Shown here: positions 1 through 6,115 of the stretch, piece by piece | Numbering within the stretch: position 1 is the first letter of the stretch | Layout of the letters: each line of letters opens with the position of its first letter | Assembly (NCBI GenBank): GCA_030917225.1 | Contig: JAUPVD010000128.1 | Span: 1-6,416, forward strand | From: Pseudomonadota bacterium | GTDB lineage: Bacteria; Pseudomonadota; Gammaproteobacteria; Burkholderiales; Rhodocyclaceae | Length of the DNA stretch: 6,416 nucleotides | Reading direction: 5' to 3' | Notes under the pieces: generated by a model | What the model saw: the letters and a program-made list of their open reading frames with translations, nothing else | What the model was told of the DNA's origin: nothing | Databases searched by the model: none | Program-made: the position numbers and the translations under genes

Positions 1-11
1 CGCTTACTCGC

Positions 12-797
12 TTATTCATCTTCCGAGTCATCCTTGGCCATCTCGACGTCCAGCCGCTCCATGGCGTCGGCCGGTTCCTGTGTCACCGCCTCGGCATAGA
101 GCTTTTCCGCCTCCTTCATCCTAGCTTTGCCGAACATCATGACCAGCCCGTTGGCGCATTCCACGCGGGCAATCGCCGAATCCGGATTGAGCTTCAGCGC
201 CTTCTCGAAGTGGGTCGCGCCGGCATCCTTCTTGGCACCGTAGGTCAGGCCGCCAACCAGCGAACCGACCTTGTCGATCACTTCCGCATGCCAGGTGCCG
301 AGCGCGATGTGCGCATCCGCATGCTTGGGCTGCAACTCGATGGCACGGGTCAGGCTGGCCTTGATCTTTCCGCCCAAGCCCTCGGCCAGCGCCTTGGCCA
401 CGGAAATCCCCTGGCTGTAACGGCCCAGCGCATAGGCGTGGATATACCAGGCATTGGCGTTCTCCGGTTCGGCTGCCTGCTGCTCTTCGCAACGAGCCGC
501 TATTTCCTGGAAGAAGGCCAGTTTTTTGGCTCCGTCCTCTTCCAGATAATTCGCGTAGATCATCGCCGCCTTGTTGGCAACGACGTAACCCGCCAGACCT
601 TCCTTTAGCCCAAGTTCCACGGCCTTGCCGAAATCGCCGGCATGATAGGCACGCCAGGCCTCCTGCAGCTCTGCGCTGTCCGGATACGGCTCACAGTCAC
701 CACGATGCAGCCGATCCCACGCCTTCTTCAGGGTTGCCGCCGAATACTGGTACTGCTTTTCGGGAAAGGGAAACTTTCGCCAGCTTTGCTTTTTCAT
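12..797 (-). CDS. TPR-repeat protein, cytosolic, last visible gene of the phasin operon
   Basis: A 261-residue protein with no signal peptide or membrane segment, so probably cytosolic. Helical repeat pairs of TPR type are visible at about residues 111-160 (PENANAWYIHAYALGRY, then a helix ending IELQPKHA), 160-178 (ADAHIALGTWHAEV) and 194-218 (THFEKALKLNPDSAIA). The ELQP and KLNP helix ends followed by A-rich helices are classic TPR signatures. The 'ALGxWHAEV...LVGGLTYGAKK' segment resembles TPR proteins related to eukaryotic RMDN proteins; this is from memory and moderate. The C-terminus is acidic (KDDSEDE). The ATG at 797 is supported by AGAGGAG a few bases upstream, and the gene starts 21 bases after the regulator stop, indicating cotranscription. 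TPR domains serve protein-protein contacts. The partner is unknown, and a role in granule or lipid metabolism rests only on position. Confidence 0.85.
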   Translation of the reverse strand: MKKQSWRKFPFPEKQYQYSAATLKKAWDRLHRGDCEPYPDSAELQEAWRAYHAGDFGKAVELGLKEGLAGYVVANKAAMIYANYLEEDGAKKLAFFQEIAARCEEQQAAEPENANAWYIHAYALGRYSQGISVAKALAEGLGGKIKASLTRAIELQPKHADAHIALGTWHAEVIDKVGSLVGGLTYGAKKDAGATHFEKALKLNPDSAIARVECANGLVMMFGKARMKEAEKLYAEAVTQEPADAMERLDVEMAKDDSEDE

Positions 798-818
798 CGG
801 TTCTCCTCTGCTTGCTGA

Positions 819-1466
819 TTATTTTTTAAGGTATTCGGCGGACAGACGCTCCAACAGCAAACGGGCATCCCCCACCAGAAACGGGGCGAGCATGGCCATC
901 ACCTGATAGACCGCACGGCTCAGCGCCTCGCCTTCCTGATAATGGCGCGGATTGCGGGCATACTCGAAAGACAACCAGCAGGTGGCCAGTGCTGCCATAT
1001 TGTTTGCCAGCGCCTGGATCTCGGCCGGCGACGCACGCATTTCGTTGTTCTCCACCAAGCCTTCGCAGGCAGCCACGGCGGCCTTCACCTTGTGTTCGAG
1101 GATGCGCCCGATATGAACCTCAAGCAGGCGATTGCGCGTCAGCAGGTCGGAGAGATCGCGATAGAGGAAACGATGGCGCCAGATCGCCTCGAAAAGCAGA
1201 TGGAGGAACAGCCAGATGTCTTCCACATTTGCCGTTCGCCGACCCGCTGCGCCCAGCAGCGTTTCGATGTCGTGCTCGAAATCGGCAAACAGCGCATTGA
1301 CGATCTCGTCCTTGCTGTGGAAGTGGTAATAGAGGTTGCCCGGGCTGATGCCCATCTCATCGGCGATGACCGTGGTGGTCACGTTCGGTTCGCCGAATTC
1401 ATTGAACAGGCGCAGGCTGGTCTCGAGAATACGCTCGCGAGTGCGACGCTTCGGTTTTTTTTCCAT
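819..1466 (-). CDS. TetR-family transcriptional regulator, PhaD-like
   Basis: A 215-residue TetR-type repressor/activator. The N-terminal DNA-binding domain (about residues 8-60) carries the helix-turn-helix with IADEMGISPGNLYYHFHSK and the typical start RERILETSLRLFNEFGEPNV. The ligand-binding half includes EDIWLFLHLLFE, HRFLYRDLSDLL and a C-terminal AVYQVMAMLAPFL segment. By memory these match PhaD, the TetR regulator of the Pseudomonas medium-chain PHA cluster, over nearly the whole length (GEPNV, ISPGNLYYHFH, WLFLHL, RFL..DLS, VYQVM). PhaD controls phasin genes and probably senses a fatty-acid-derived metabolite, and here a phasin is first in the same operon. The ATG at 1466 is chosen because the homology starts there. 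A GTG at 1508 would add 14 residues but has no ribosome binding site. The site before the ATG is also weak (GGAA, about 12 bases away). Codons 2-4 contain a run of eight A. Confidence 0.9.
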   Translation of the reverse strand: MEKKPKRRTRERILETSLRLFNEFGEPNVTTTVIADEMGISPGNLYYHFHSKDEIVNALFADFEHDIETLLGAAGRRTANVEDIWLFLHLLFEAIWRHRFLYRDLSDLLTRNRLLEVHIGRILEHKVKAAVAACEGLVENNEMRASPAEIQALANNMAALATCWLSFEYARNPRHYQEGEALSRAVYQVMAMLAPFLVGDARLLLERLSAEYLKK

Positions 1467-1495
1467 CGCCGGTAGGTTCCGTTCTGTCTCCGGCG
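1467..1495 (-). other. Inverted repeat abutting the regulator start codon
   Basis: CGCCGG (1467-1472) and CCGGCG (1490-1495) are perfect 6-base complements. In the mRNA they would form a GC-only stem with a 17-base loop whose 3' arm touches the regulator ATG. The only Shine-Dalgarno-like bases (GGAA) lie in the loop. This could dampen translation of the regulator relative to the genes upstream. The pairing is seen; the effect is inference. Confidence 0.35.
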
Positions 1496-1516
1496 AAGAG
1501 AATAGCACGCGCCGAC

Positions 1517-2761
1517 TTAGCCGGACTTTCCAGCCTTCAGCCAGTGGGTAAGATCGTCCAGCGTACTTTCCAGCGCCCGCTGCGTTGTCCCGATCGGAAT
1601 CTCGGTTTCATGGGCAATCAGGCTGCGCCGGTGATCACGCAGAATATCCACGTTCAGCGTGATGCCATGGCGCGCCAGCAATGGAGCCAACTCGTGCCGG
1701 CGGCGATAGAGATCCTGCCGGGTACGCTGGTAGGCGTGCTCGCAAAGCCGCTTGCGGCTGCCGTAACTGAACACGTTGGCGAAGAACATGTCGGCATCGT
1801 CACGCGTCGGCTCGAAGAGCACGACATCGACACCGGGGTGCAGGTGCCGGTAACGATCCATGCCGACCTGCATGCGGGAATGGATGATGGCGCGGAAGGT
1901 CTGCGACAGCACGACCGGCAAGCCACCTTCGACCAGATGACTGACGCTGTGCCGGTGCTTACCGTCACGACGGTCGGCAAGATCGGAATCGAACGGTACC
2001 AGGGGGTTGATGCAGAACACCAGTTCGGCACCCTCGCGCAAGGCCACCGACGCATGCAGGGTCTTGATCAGCGCGCCATCAACGTAGAAGCGGCCGTCAA
2101 TTTCAACTGGCGGGAAAAGCCCCGGCAAGGCAGCACTGGCCTGCACAGCGGCGGAAATGGGCACATCGTCCAAACCTTCTGCGCCGAATTCGACCGCTTC
2201 ACCGGTATCCAGGTCGGTGGCGACCAGATACAAGCTGTGCTTCAACTCACGGAAATCATTGGAACGGCCATGCGTCGAAAACATCCGGCGCAACAGGCGG
2301 TCTATTCCCGCATTGTCGAAAATACCGGTCGGAATGGCGTGCGACAGGCGCTGGAAAGATTCCAGCAAACCGCTGTGCCAAGGGTCGCCCAGATAATGCC
2401 TGAGTGCATCGAGCAGGAGCGGCGGCACCGACATGGCACGGCGGAAATACTCGCCAATGGCCGGTCGCAACAACACGTCGGGATCAAAGACCTCTTCCGT
2501 ATCGTTCTCGACCAGCATGCGCGAGAGCTTGCCGGGCGACATGCCGTTAGCCAGCGCCGCAGCGATGAAGCCGCCGGAACTTACGCCAACATAAATGTCG
2601 ATCTCGTTGAAATCGATGCCGTCCAACGCTTCTTCAAGCGCGGCCAGCGCACCGACCTCGTAGATGCCACCGAGCGGACCACCGCCGGCGAGCGCCAGAC
2701 CCAGCTTCGCAGGGCGACGCCGCGCCACAGGAGGTACCCGTTCAGCGCGGCGTGTGCTCAT
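1517..2761 (-). CDS. Patatin-like acyl hydrolase (phospholipase/lipase family)
   Basis: A 414-residue member of the patatin family, which hydrolyses acyl esters (phospholipids, triacylglycerols or related lipids) with a Ser-Asp dyad. All key elements are visible: the glycine-rich oxyanion loop AGGGPLGG (residues 25-32), the nucleophile elbow G-V-S-S-G (59-63, catalytic Ser61), and the second catalytic residue in YVDGAL (Asp228). There is no signal peptide; the N-terminus is Arg-rich (RRAERVPPVARRR), so it acts in the cytosol or on a granule or inner membrane face. About 170 residues beyond the Asp form a C-terminal extension of unknown role. The ATG at 2761 has GGGGGA at good spacing. An in-frame ATG at 2773, four codons earlier, has GAGG only one base away and is less likely. 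The gene follows the phasin by 28 bases, suggesting an acyl hydrolase working on granule or acyl-CoA metabolism. The exact substrate is not predictable from sequence. Confidence 0.9.
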   Translation of the reverse strand: MSTRRAERVPPVARRRPAKLGLALAGGGPLGGIYEVGALAALEEALDGIDFNEIDIYVGVSSGGFIAAALANGMSPGKLSRMLVENDTEEVFDPDVLLRPAIGEYFRRAMSVPPLLLDALRHYLGDPWHSGLLESFQRLSHAIPTGIFDNAGIDRLLRRMFSTHGRSNDFRELKHSLYLVATDLDTGEAVEFGAEGLDDVPISAAVQASAALPGLFPPVEIDGRFYVDGALIKTLHASVALREGAELVFCINPLVPFDSDLADRRDGKHRHSVSHLVEGGLPVVLSQTFRAIIHSRMQVGMDRYRHLHPGVDVVLFEPTRDDADMFFANVFSYGSRKRLCEHAYQRTRQDLYRRRHELAPLLARHGITLNVDILRDHRRSLIAHETEIPIGTTQRALESTLDDLTHWLKAGKSG

Positions 2762-2773
2762 GCTATCCCCCAT

Positions 2774-2787
2774 GCCTCAGGCGAGGC
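2774..2787 (-). other. Small hairpin in the phasin-patatin gap
   Basis: GCCTC (2774-2778) and GAGGC (2783-2787) pair around a 4-base loop in the 28-base spacer, just before the patatin ribosome binding site. No T-tract follows, so it is not a standard terminator. It could protect the upstream phasin message or modulate patatin translation, allowing the two genes to be expressed at different levels. The stem is short and the call is tentative. Confidence 0.3.
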
Positions 2788-2789
2788 GA

Positions 2790-3314
2790 TCAGGCTGCTT
2801 TTTTGGCGACCGGAGCCTTCTTGACAACAGGCGCTTTCTTGACGACCGGAGCTTTTTTAACGACCGGCGCTTTCTTGACAGCGGCAGCGGCACGCGTGGC
2901 CGACGGCATGACCTTGGCTGCCGGGGCAGCACCGCGACCATCGGTCAGCTCGGCAACTGCAGCGGTCAGCTCGGCAACACGCTTGGACAACTTTTCAACA
3001 TCCTTCTTGGTCGGCACGCCGAGGCTGCCGAGGGCGCGGGCGACGCGCTCTTCAAACACGGTCTCAAGGCGATCCCAAGTACCGGCAGCCTTGCCAGCCA
3101 CTTCGGCGATCTTGTCATCGGCAACCTTGCGGGTACGGGTCTGGATGCTCTCGCCTTCCTTGACCAGGGCGTCGAATACCTTGTTGCCCTCTTCCTGGGC
3201 TTTGGCGAATGCGCCGAGGCCAGCCAGCCAGATCTGCTGAGCAGAATCCTTGACGGTGGCGGCAAATTGACTATCGGTTACCGAATTGGCGAGTGCTTTG
3301 AGTTTCTTGGCCAT
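2790..3314 (-). CDS. Phasin family protein (PhaF/PhaI type) with lysine-rich repeat tail
   Basis: A 174-residue granule-associated protein. Residues 20-95 match the phasin domain of PhaI/PhaF: SAQQIWLAGLGAFAKAQEEG, then a KVFDALVKEGE segment and a long amphipathic helix. VPTKKDVEKL (100-109) opens a coiled coil with clean a/d spacing (V106, L109, V113, L116, V120, L123), the usual oligomerisation zipper of this family. The tail from about 145 is a repeat of KKAPVV units ending VAKKAA, strongly basic like the histone-H1-like tail of PhaF, which binds DNA and helps distribute PHA granules at division. The tail here is much shorter than PhaF's, so DNA binding is an inference. The ATG at 3314 has a near-perfect AGGAGGA five bases upstream, implying high translation as expected of an abundant granule coat protein. 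It is the first gene of the leftward operon and is divergent from the acyl reductase. Confidence 0.92.
   Translation of the reverse strand: MAKKLKALANSVTDSQFAATVKDSAQQIWLAGLGAFAKAQEEGNKVFDALVKEGESIQTRTRKVADDKIAEVAGKAAGTWDRLETVFEERVARALGSLGVPTKKDVEKLSKRVAELTAAVAELTDGRGAAPAAKVMPSATRAAAAVKKAPVVKKAPVVKKAPVVKKAPVAKKAA
2799..2870 (-). repeat. Four tandem 18-bp units encoding KKAPVV
   Basis: Four consecutive 18-base units (2799-2816, 2817-2834, 2835-2852, 2853-2870) encode the phasin tail. Units differ mainly at third codon positions (for example AAG/AAA for Lys, GCT/GCG/GCC for Ala) and keep the frame. A fifth Lys-Lys pair (2871-2876) precedes them. An in-frame array like this can expand or contract by slippage without breaking the gene. 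It lies wholly inside the coding region. Confidence 0.85.
2942..2978 (-). repeat. 16-bp direct repeat duplicating a coiled-coil heptad
   Basis: CGGTCAGCTCGGCAAC occurs identically at 2942-2957 and 2963-2978, offset 21 bases, which is exactly one heptad. It encodes the repeated VAELT of the phasin zipper (residues 113-117 and 120-124). The identity at DNA level suggests a recent or actively maintained duplication of one heptad. Confidence 0.7.
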
Positions 3315-3349
3315 GATGTCCTCCTGGATGAAATGGCAATTTAGGGGTT

Positions 3350-3369
3350 GCAAGCATTCAATTGCTTGC
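3350..3369. promoter_or_regulatory. Candidate operator: 20-bp palindrome upstream of the phasin
   Basis: GCAAGCA (3350-3356) and TGCTTGC (3363-3369) form a perfect 7+6+7 inverted repeat located 36 to 55 bases before the phasin start codon. Length and symmetry suit the dimeric binding sites of TetR proteins, and a PhaD-like TetR regulator is encoded in the same operon. Binding by that protein is inference; I do not recognise a published consensus in it. Confidence 0.5.
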
Positions 3370-3391
3370 CTGACGATGCCAGTGTAGTGAG

Positions 3392-3448
3392 AAAATCTAG
3401 AGGAGGCACACTAAAGAGCTAGGTGGCATACTCTAGTTTTTCAAAAAC
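3392..3448. promoter_or_regulatory. Symmetric AT-rich elements near the reductase start
   Basis: Two overlapping symmetries are present. AAAATCTAGAG (3392-3402) is mirrored by CTCTAGTTTT (3431-3440) with a single extra T in the left arm and 28 bases between the arms. GTTTTTCAAAAAC (3436-3448) is a perfect 13-base palindrome centred on one C. Neither looks like an RNA terminator, because the loop is too small or too large. They could be binding sites controlling the reductase promoter. Function is unproven. Confidence 0.35.
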
Positions 3449-3473
3449 CAAAAAGAGCATTTCAGGAGACGAC

Positions 3474-5465
3474 ATGAACTACTTTATCACCGGAGCCAGC
3501 GGTTTTATCGGCAAGCGCCTCGTCAAGAAAATTCTTGAACGCGATGGCAGCGTTGTCTACTTTCTGGTTCGCGCCATGGAAGGCGACAGCGTCGCCAAGC
3601 TGCGCGAGTACTGGGGTGTCGACGAAGCCCGCGCGATCCCGATCGTCGGTGACCTGACCCAGCCGCTGCTCGGCGTCAGCAAGACCGATGCGAAGAAGAT
3701 CACGAAGAAGATCACCCACTTTTTCCATCTCGCGGCCGTATACGACCTGAAGGCCCCCGCTGAAGTGCAGCAGCGCGCCAACGTGGACGGCACGCGCAGC
3801 ACCGTCCAGTTCGCCGAGTCGATCGACGCCAAGCACTTCCACCTGTTCAGCTCGATCGCTTCGGCCGGCCTCTTCGAAGGCCTGTTCCGCGAAGACATGT
3901 TCGAGGAAGCCGAGAACCTCGAGAACCCCTATTTCCGCACCAAGCATGACTCGGAGGGCATCGTCCGCCGTGAGTGCAAGCTGCCCTGGCGCATCTACCG
4001 CCCGGCCATCGTGGTCGGCGACTCGCGCACCGGCGAGATGGACAAGATCGACGGCCCCTACTATTTCTTCAAGCTCATCCAGAAATTGCGCAAGCTGCTG
4101 CCCCCATGGGTGCCGGCCATCGGCATCGAGGGCGGACGCATCAACGTGGTGCCGGTCGACTTCGTGGTCAATGCCGTCGATCACATCGCCCACATGCGCA
4201 ACGAGGATGGCAAGTGCTTCCACCTGGTTGACCCCTCGCCTATGCGCGTCGGCGACCTGCTCAATACCATTTCCCGCGCAGCACATGCGCCGCAAATGAG
4301 CATCCGCATCAATGCAGCATTGTTCGGTTTCATCCCCCGCCACATGCGCAAGGCGCTGATGGCGCTGACGCCGGTACGCCGCGTTCGCCACGCGATCATG
4401 AAGGATCTCGGCCTGCCGGACGACATCCTGACCTTCGTCAATTACCCGACCCGCTTCGACTGCCGCGAAACCACCCGCGTCCTCAAGGGCACGGACATCG
4501 CCGTGCCACCGCTGGACACCTACGCCTGGCGCCTGTGGGATTACTGGGAACGCCATCTGGACCCCGATCTGTCGATCGACCGTTCGCTGAAGGGCCAGGT
4601 TGGCGGCAAGGTGGTGCTGATCACCGGCGCCTCCTCCGGCATCGGCAAGGCCACGGCATGGAAGATGGCCGAAGCCGGCGCCATCGTCGTCACCATCGCC
4701 CGCGACAAGGAACAGCTGGAAGCCACGCAGCGCGAGTTCGAGGCCAGCGGCCACAAGCTCGAAGCCTATGTTGGCGACATCACGGATTTCGCCCAGGTCG
4801 ATGATCTGGTTGCGCGGATCATCGCCGACCATGGCGCCGTCGATGTGCTGATCAACAATGCCGGCCGCTCGATCCGCCGGGCGGTGGAAAACAGCTTCGA
4901 CCGCTTCCACGACTTCGAGCGCACCATGCAGCTCAACTACTTCGGGGCGCTGCGCCTGACCATGGGCGTGCTGCCCAAGATGATGGAAAAGAAGCGCGGC
5001 CAAGTCATCAACATCTCGTCGATCGGCGTACTGACCAACGCCCCGCGCTTCTCGGCCTATGTTGCCTCCAAGGCGGCCATGGACGCCTGGACCCGCTGCG
5101 CAGCCTCCGAGTTTGCCGACCGCGGTATCGACTTCACCACCATCAACATGCCGCTGGTGCGCACGCCGATGATCGCCCCGACCAAGCTCTACGACCATGT
5201 GCCAACGCTGGCGCCGGACGAAGCCGCAAATCTCATCGCCGACGCAGTGGTGCACAAGCAGGTGCGCATCGCCACCCGACTGGGCATCTTCGGCCAGGTT
5301 CTGCATGCCACCCTGCCGCGCGTCGCCCAGATCGTGATGAACACCAGCTTCCGCATGTTCCCGGACTCGGACGCCTCCAAGCACAAGACGGAAGGCGGCA
5401 TGCCGGAAATGCCGAGCGCCGACCAGATCGCGTTCTCGCAGATCATGCGCGGCATCCACTTCTGA
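3474..5465 (+). CDS. Two-domain fatty acyl-CoA/ACP reductase (alcohol-forming, SDR fusion)
   Basis: A 663-residue protein made of two Rossmann reductases. The N-terminal half (residues 1 to ~365) is an extended SDR of the male-sterility/FAR type: TGASGFIG (6-13), HLAAVYD (85-91), SSIAS (126-130) and Y153xxxK157. The C-terminal half (~371-600) is a classical SDR: TGASSGIG (384-391), NNAG (461-464), N488, S516, Y529xxxK533, so a full catalytic tetrad. Length, order and phrases such as GEMDKIDGPYYFFK, NVVPVDFVV and SIGVLTNAPRFSAYV match from memory the Marinobacter Maqu_2220 fatty acyl reductase and mycobacterial AcrA1-like proteins. That family reduces long-chain acyl-CoA or acyl-ACP through an aldehyde to a fatty alcohol with NADPH. 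Because Acr1 of Acinetobacter resembles the C-terminal half, that half likely makes the aldehyde. The ATG at 3474 has AGGAG five bases upstream and starts the fold; a GTG at 3423 is rejected. It probably supplies fatty alcohols for wax esters or lipids. Confidence 0.92.
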   Translation: MNYFITGASGFIGKRLVKKILERDGSVVYFLVRAMEGDSVAKLREYWGVDEARAIPIVGDLTQPLLGVSKTDAKKITKKITHFFHLAAVYDLKAPAEVQQRANVDGTRSTVQFAESIDAKHFHLFSSIASAGLFEGLFREDMFEEAENLENPYFRTKHDSEGIVRRECKLPWRIYRPAIVVGDSRTGEMDKIDGPYYFFKLIQKLRKLLPPWVPAIGIEGGRINVVPVDFVVNAVDHIAHMRNEDGKCFHLVDPSPMRVGDLLNTISRAAHAPQMSIRINAALFGFIPRHMRKALMALTPVRRVRHAIMKDLGLPDDILTFVNYPTRFDCRETTRVLKGTDIAVPPLDTYAWRLWDYWERHLDPDLSIDRSLKGQVGGKVVLITGASSGIGKATAWKMAEAGAIVVTIARDKEQLEATQREFEASGHKLEAYVGDITDFAQVDDLVARIIADHGAVDVLINNAGRSIRRAVENSFDRFHDFERTMQLNYFGALRLTMGVLPKMMEKKRGQVINISSIGVLTNAPRFSAYVASKAAMDAWTRCAASEFADRGIDFTTINMPLVRTPMIAPTKLYDHVPTLAPDEAANLIADAVVHKQVRIATRLGIFGQVLHATLPRVAQIVMNTSFRMFPDSDASKHKTEGGMPEMPSADQIAFSQIMRGIHF

Positions 5466-5491
5466 TCCAGGCGGCCAGGGAGCGTTTTCAG

Positions 5492-6094
5492 ATGAGCAAG
5501 ATCCTGACCTGCCTCCTCGTTGCCATCGGCCTTGTTGCTGGTGGCAACGTGGCCGCCGAACAGGGCGATGGCAAGGAAAAGCCGGCTCCGCGTTCGCGCA
5601 AGGCCATTGCCGCCGGGGCGGAAGTCATTCGCTCGGTGGCCGAGGTTGTTGCCGTCGATGTGGCCACGCGCGCCGTCACCCTCAAGCGCGACGACGGCAA
5701 CACCCTCACGGTGGTGGCCGGCCCCAACGTCAAGAACTTCGCCCAGGTGAAGGTCGGCGACTTCGTTATCGCCGAATACGGCCGAGCCCTGGCCATTTCG
5801 CTCAAGAAGGGTCCGGGGCTGCGCAGCATGACCGAAAGCGAAAATGGCAGCGTCGCCAAGCCCGGCGGCAAACCCGCCGCCAGTGGCATGCGCAGGATGG
5901 TGATCGTTGCCGACATCATCGCCATCGACGACAAGAAAGGCTTTGCCACCGTGAAGGGGCCGAAGGGGCATGTCGTCGATGTCCTGGTCAAGGACGCCAA
6001 GGCGCTGGCCGCCGTGAAGATCGGCGATCAGGTCGAGATGGAATACACCGAAGCTGTTGCGCTATCGGTCAAGCCGGCGAAGTCGAAGCGCTGA
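5492..6094 (+). CDS. Secreted protein of unknown function with two duplicated modules
   Basis: A 200-residue protein that I cannot place in a named family. Residues 1-22 are a Sec signal peptide: Lys3, a hydrophobic core LLVAIGLVAG, and cleavage after VAA before Glu23. The mature protein is therefore periplasmic or extracellular. It contains two related modules at about 48-106 and 137-195, offset ~90 residues with a single-residue gap. Matching positions include A.VVAVD/A.IIAID, VTLK/ATVK, QVKVGD/AVKIGD and E-Y-x-x-A-x-A-x-S-x-K near both ends. The beta-rich pattern with 'VKxGDxV' before a final strand suggests small beta-barrels (OB- or SH3-like), but this is a guess. A Gly/Lys/Ser-rich linker joins them, and the C-terminus is basic. 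The ATG at 5492 has AGGGAG nine bases upstream. It lies 26 bases after the reductase stop, so the two are probably cotranscribed, though why a secreted protein accompanies a cytosolic reductase is unclear. Confidence 0.85.
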   Translation: MSKILTCLLVAIGLVAGGNVAAEQGDGKEKPAPRSRKAIAAGAEVIRSVAEVVAVDVATRAVTLKRDDGNTLTVVAGPNVKNFAQVKVGDFVIAEYGRALAISLKKGPGLRSMTESENGSVAKPGGKPAASGMRRMVIVADIIAIDDKKGFATVKGPKGHVVDVLVKDAKALAAVKIGDQVEMEYTEAVALSVKPAKSKR

Positions 6095-6115
6095 AGGCAA
6101 TTGGGGCTAACGAGT

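Larger units (their letters stand above)
3315..3473. promoter_or_regulatory. Divergent control region between phasin operon and acyl reductase
   Basis: These 159 bases lie between two outward-facing start codons and must hold the promoters of both operons. The stretch is AT-richer than the flanking genes and contains several symmetric elements (described separately) and three CTAG tetramers within about 40 bases. The ribosome binding sites are clear at both ends: AGGAGGA (minus strand, 3319-3325) for the phasin and AGGAG (3464-3468) for the reductase. I found no convincing sigma-70 -35/-10 pair on either strand, so one or both promoters may depend on an activator or another sigma factor. Confidence 0.75.

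Noticed and set aside
1544..2824. 426-codon open frame antisense to the patatin gene
   Set aside because: The opposite strand has complete catalytic motifs and a ribosome binding site, and this frame has neither.
2799..2870. Tandem array considered as CRISPR-like
   Set aside because: Units are only 18 bases with no spacers and encode a periodic protein tail.
3315..3353. TTG start for the phasin, adding 13 residues
   Set aside because: The ATG at 3314 has an excellent AGGAGGA, and the extension would run through that site.
3367..3381. Sigma-54-like promoter (TGGCAT...GC) on the minus strand
   Set aside because: The GG to GC spacing is nine instead of ten bases and the -12 half is poor.
3362..3390. 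Sigma-70-like TTGCTT-17-TAGTGA on the plus strand
   Set aside because: Only half of the -35 and a third of the -10 match the consensus, which is too weak to call.
3423..3473. Upstream GTG start for the acyl reductase, adding 17 residues
   Set aside because: No ribosome binding site. The extra residues precede the Rossmann strand that homologues start with, and the ATG at 3474 has a strong AGGAG.
3462..5459. 665-codon open frame antisense to the acyl reductase
   Set aside because: It covers almost the whole reductase gene on the other strand. Its translation is His/Asp/Gly-rich without motifs, as expected from a mirrored high-GC codon pattern.
5189..5971. 260-codon minus-strand frame spanning the reductase end and secreted protein
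   Set aside because: It crosses two well-supported plus-strand genes and shows no domain.
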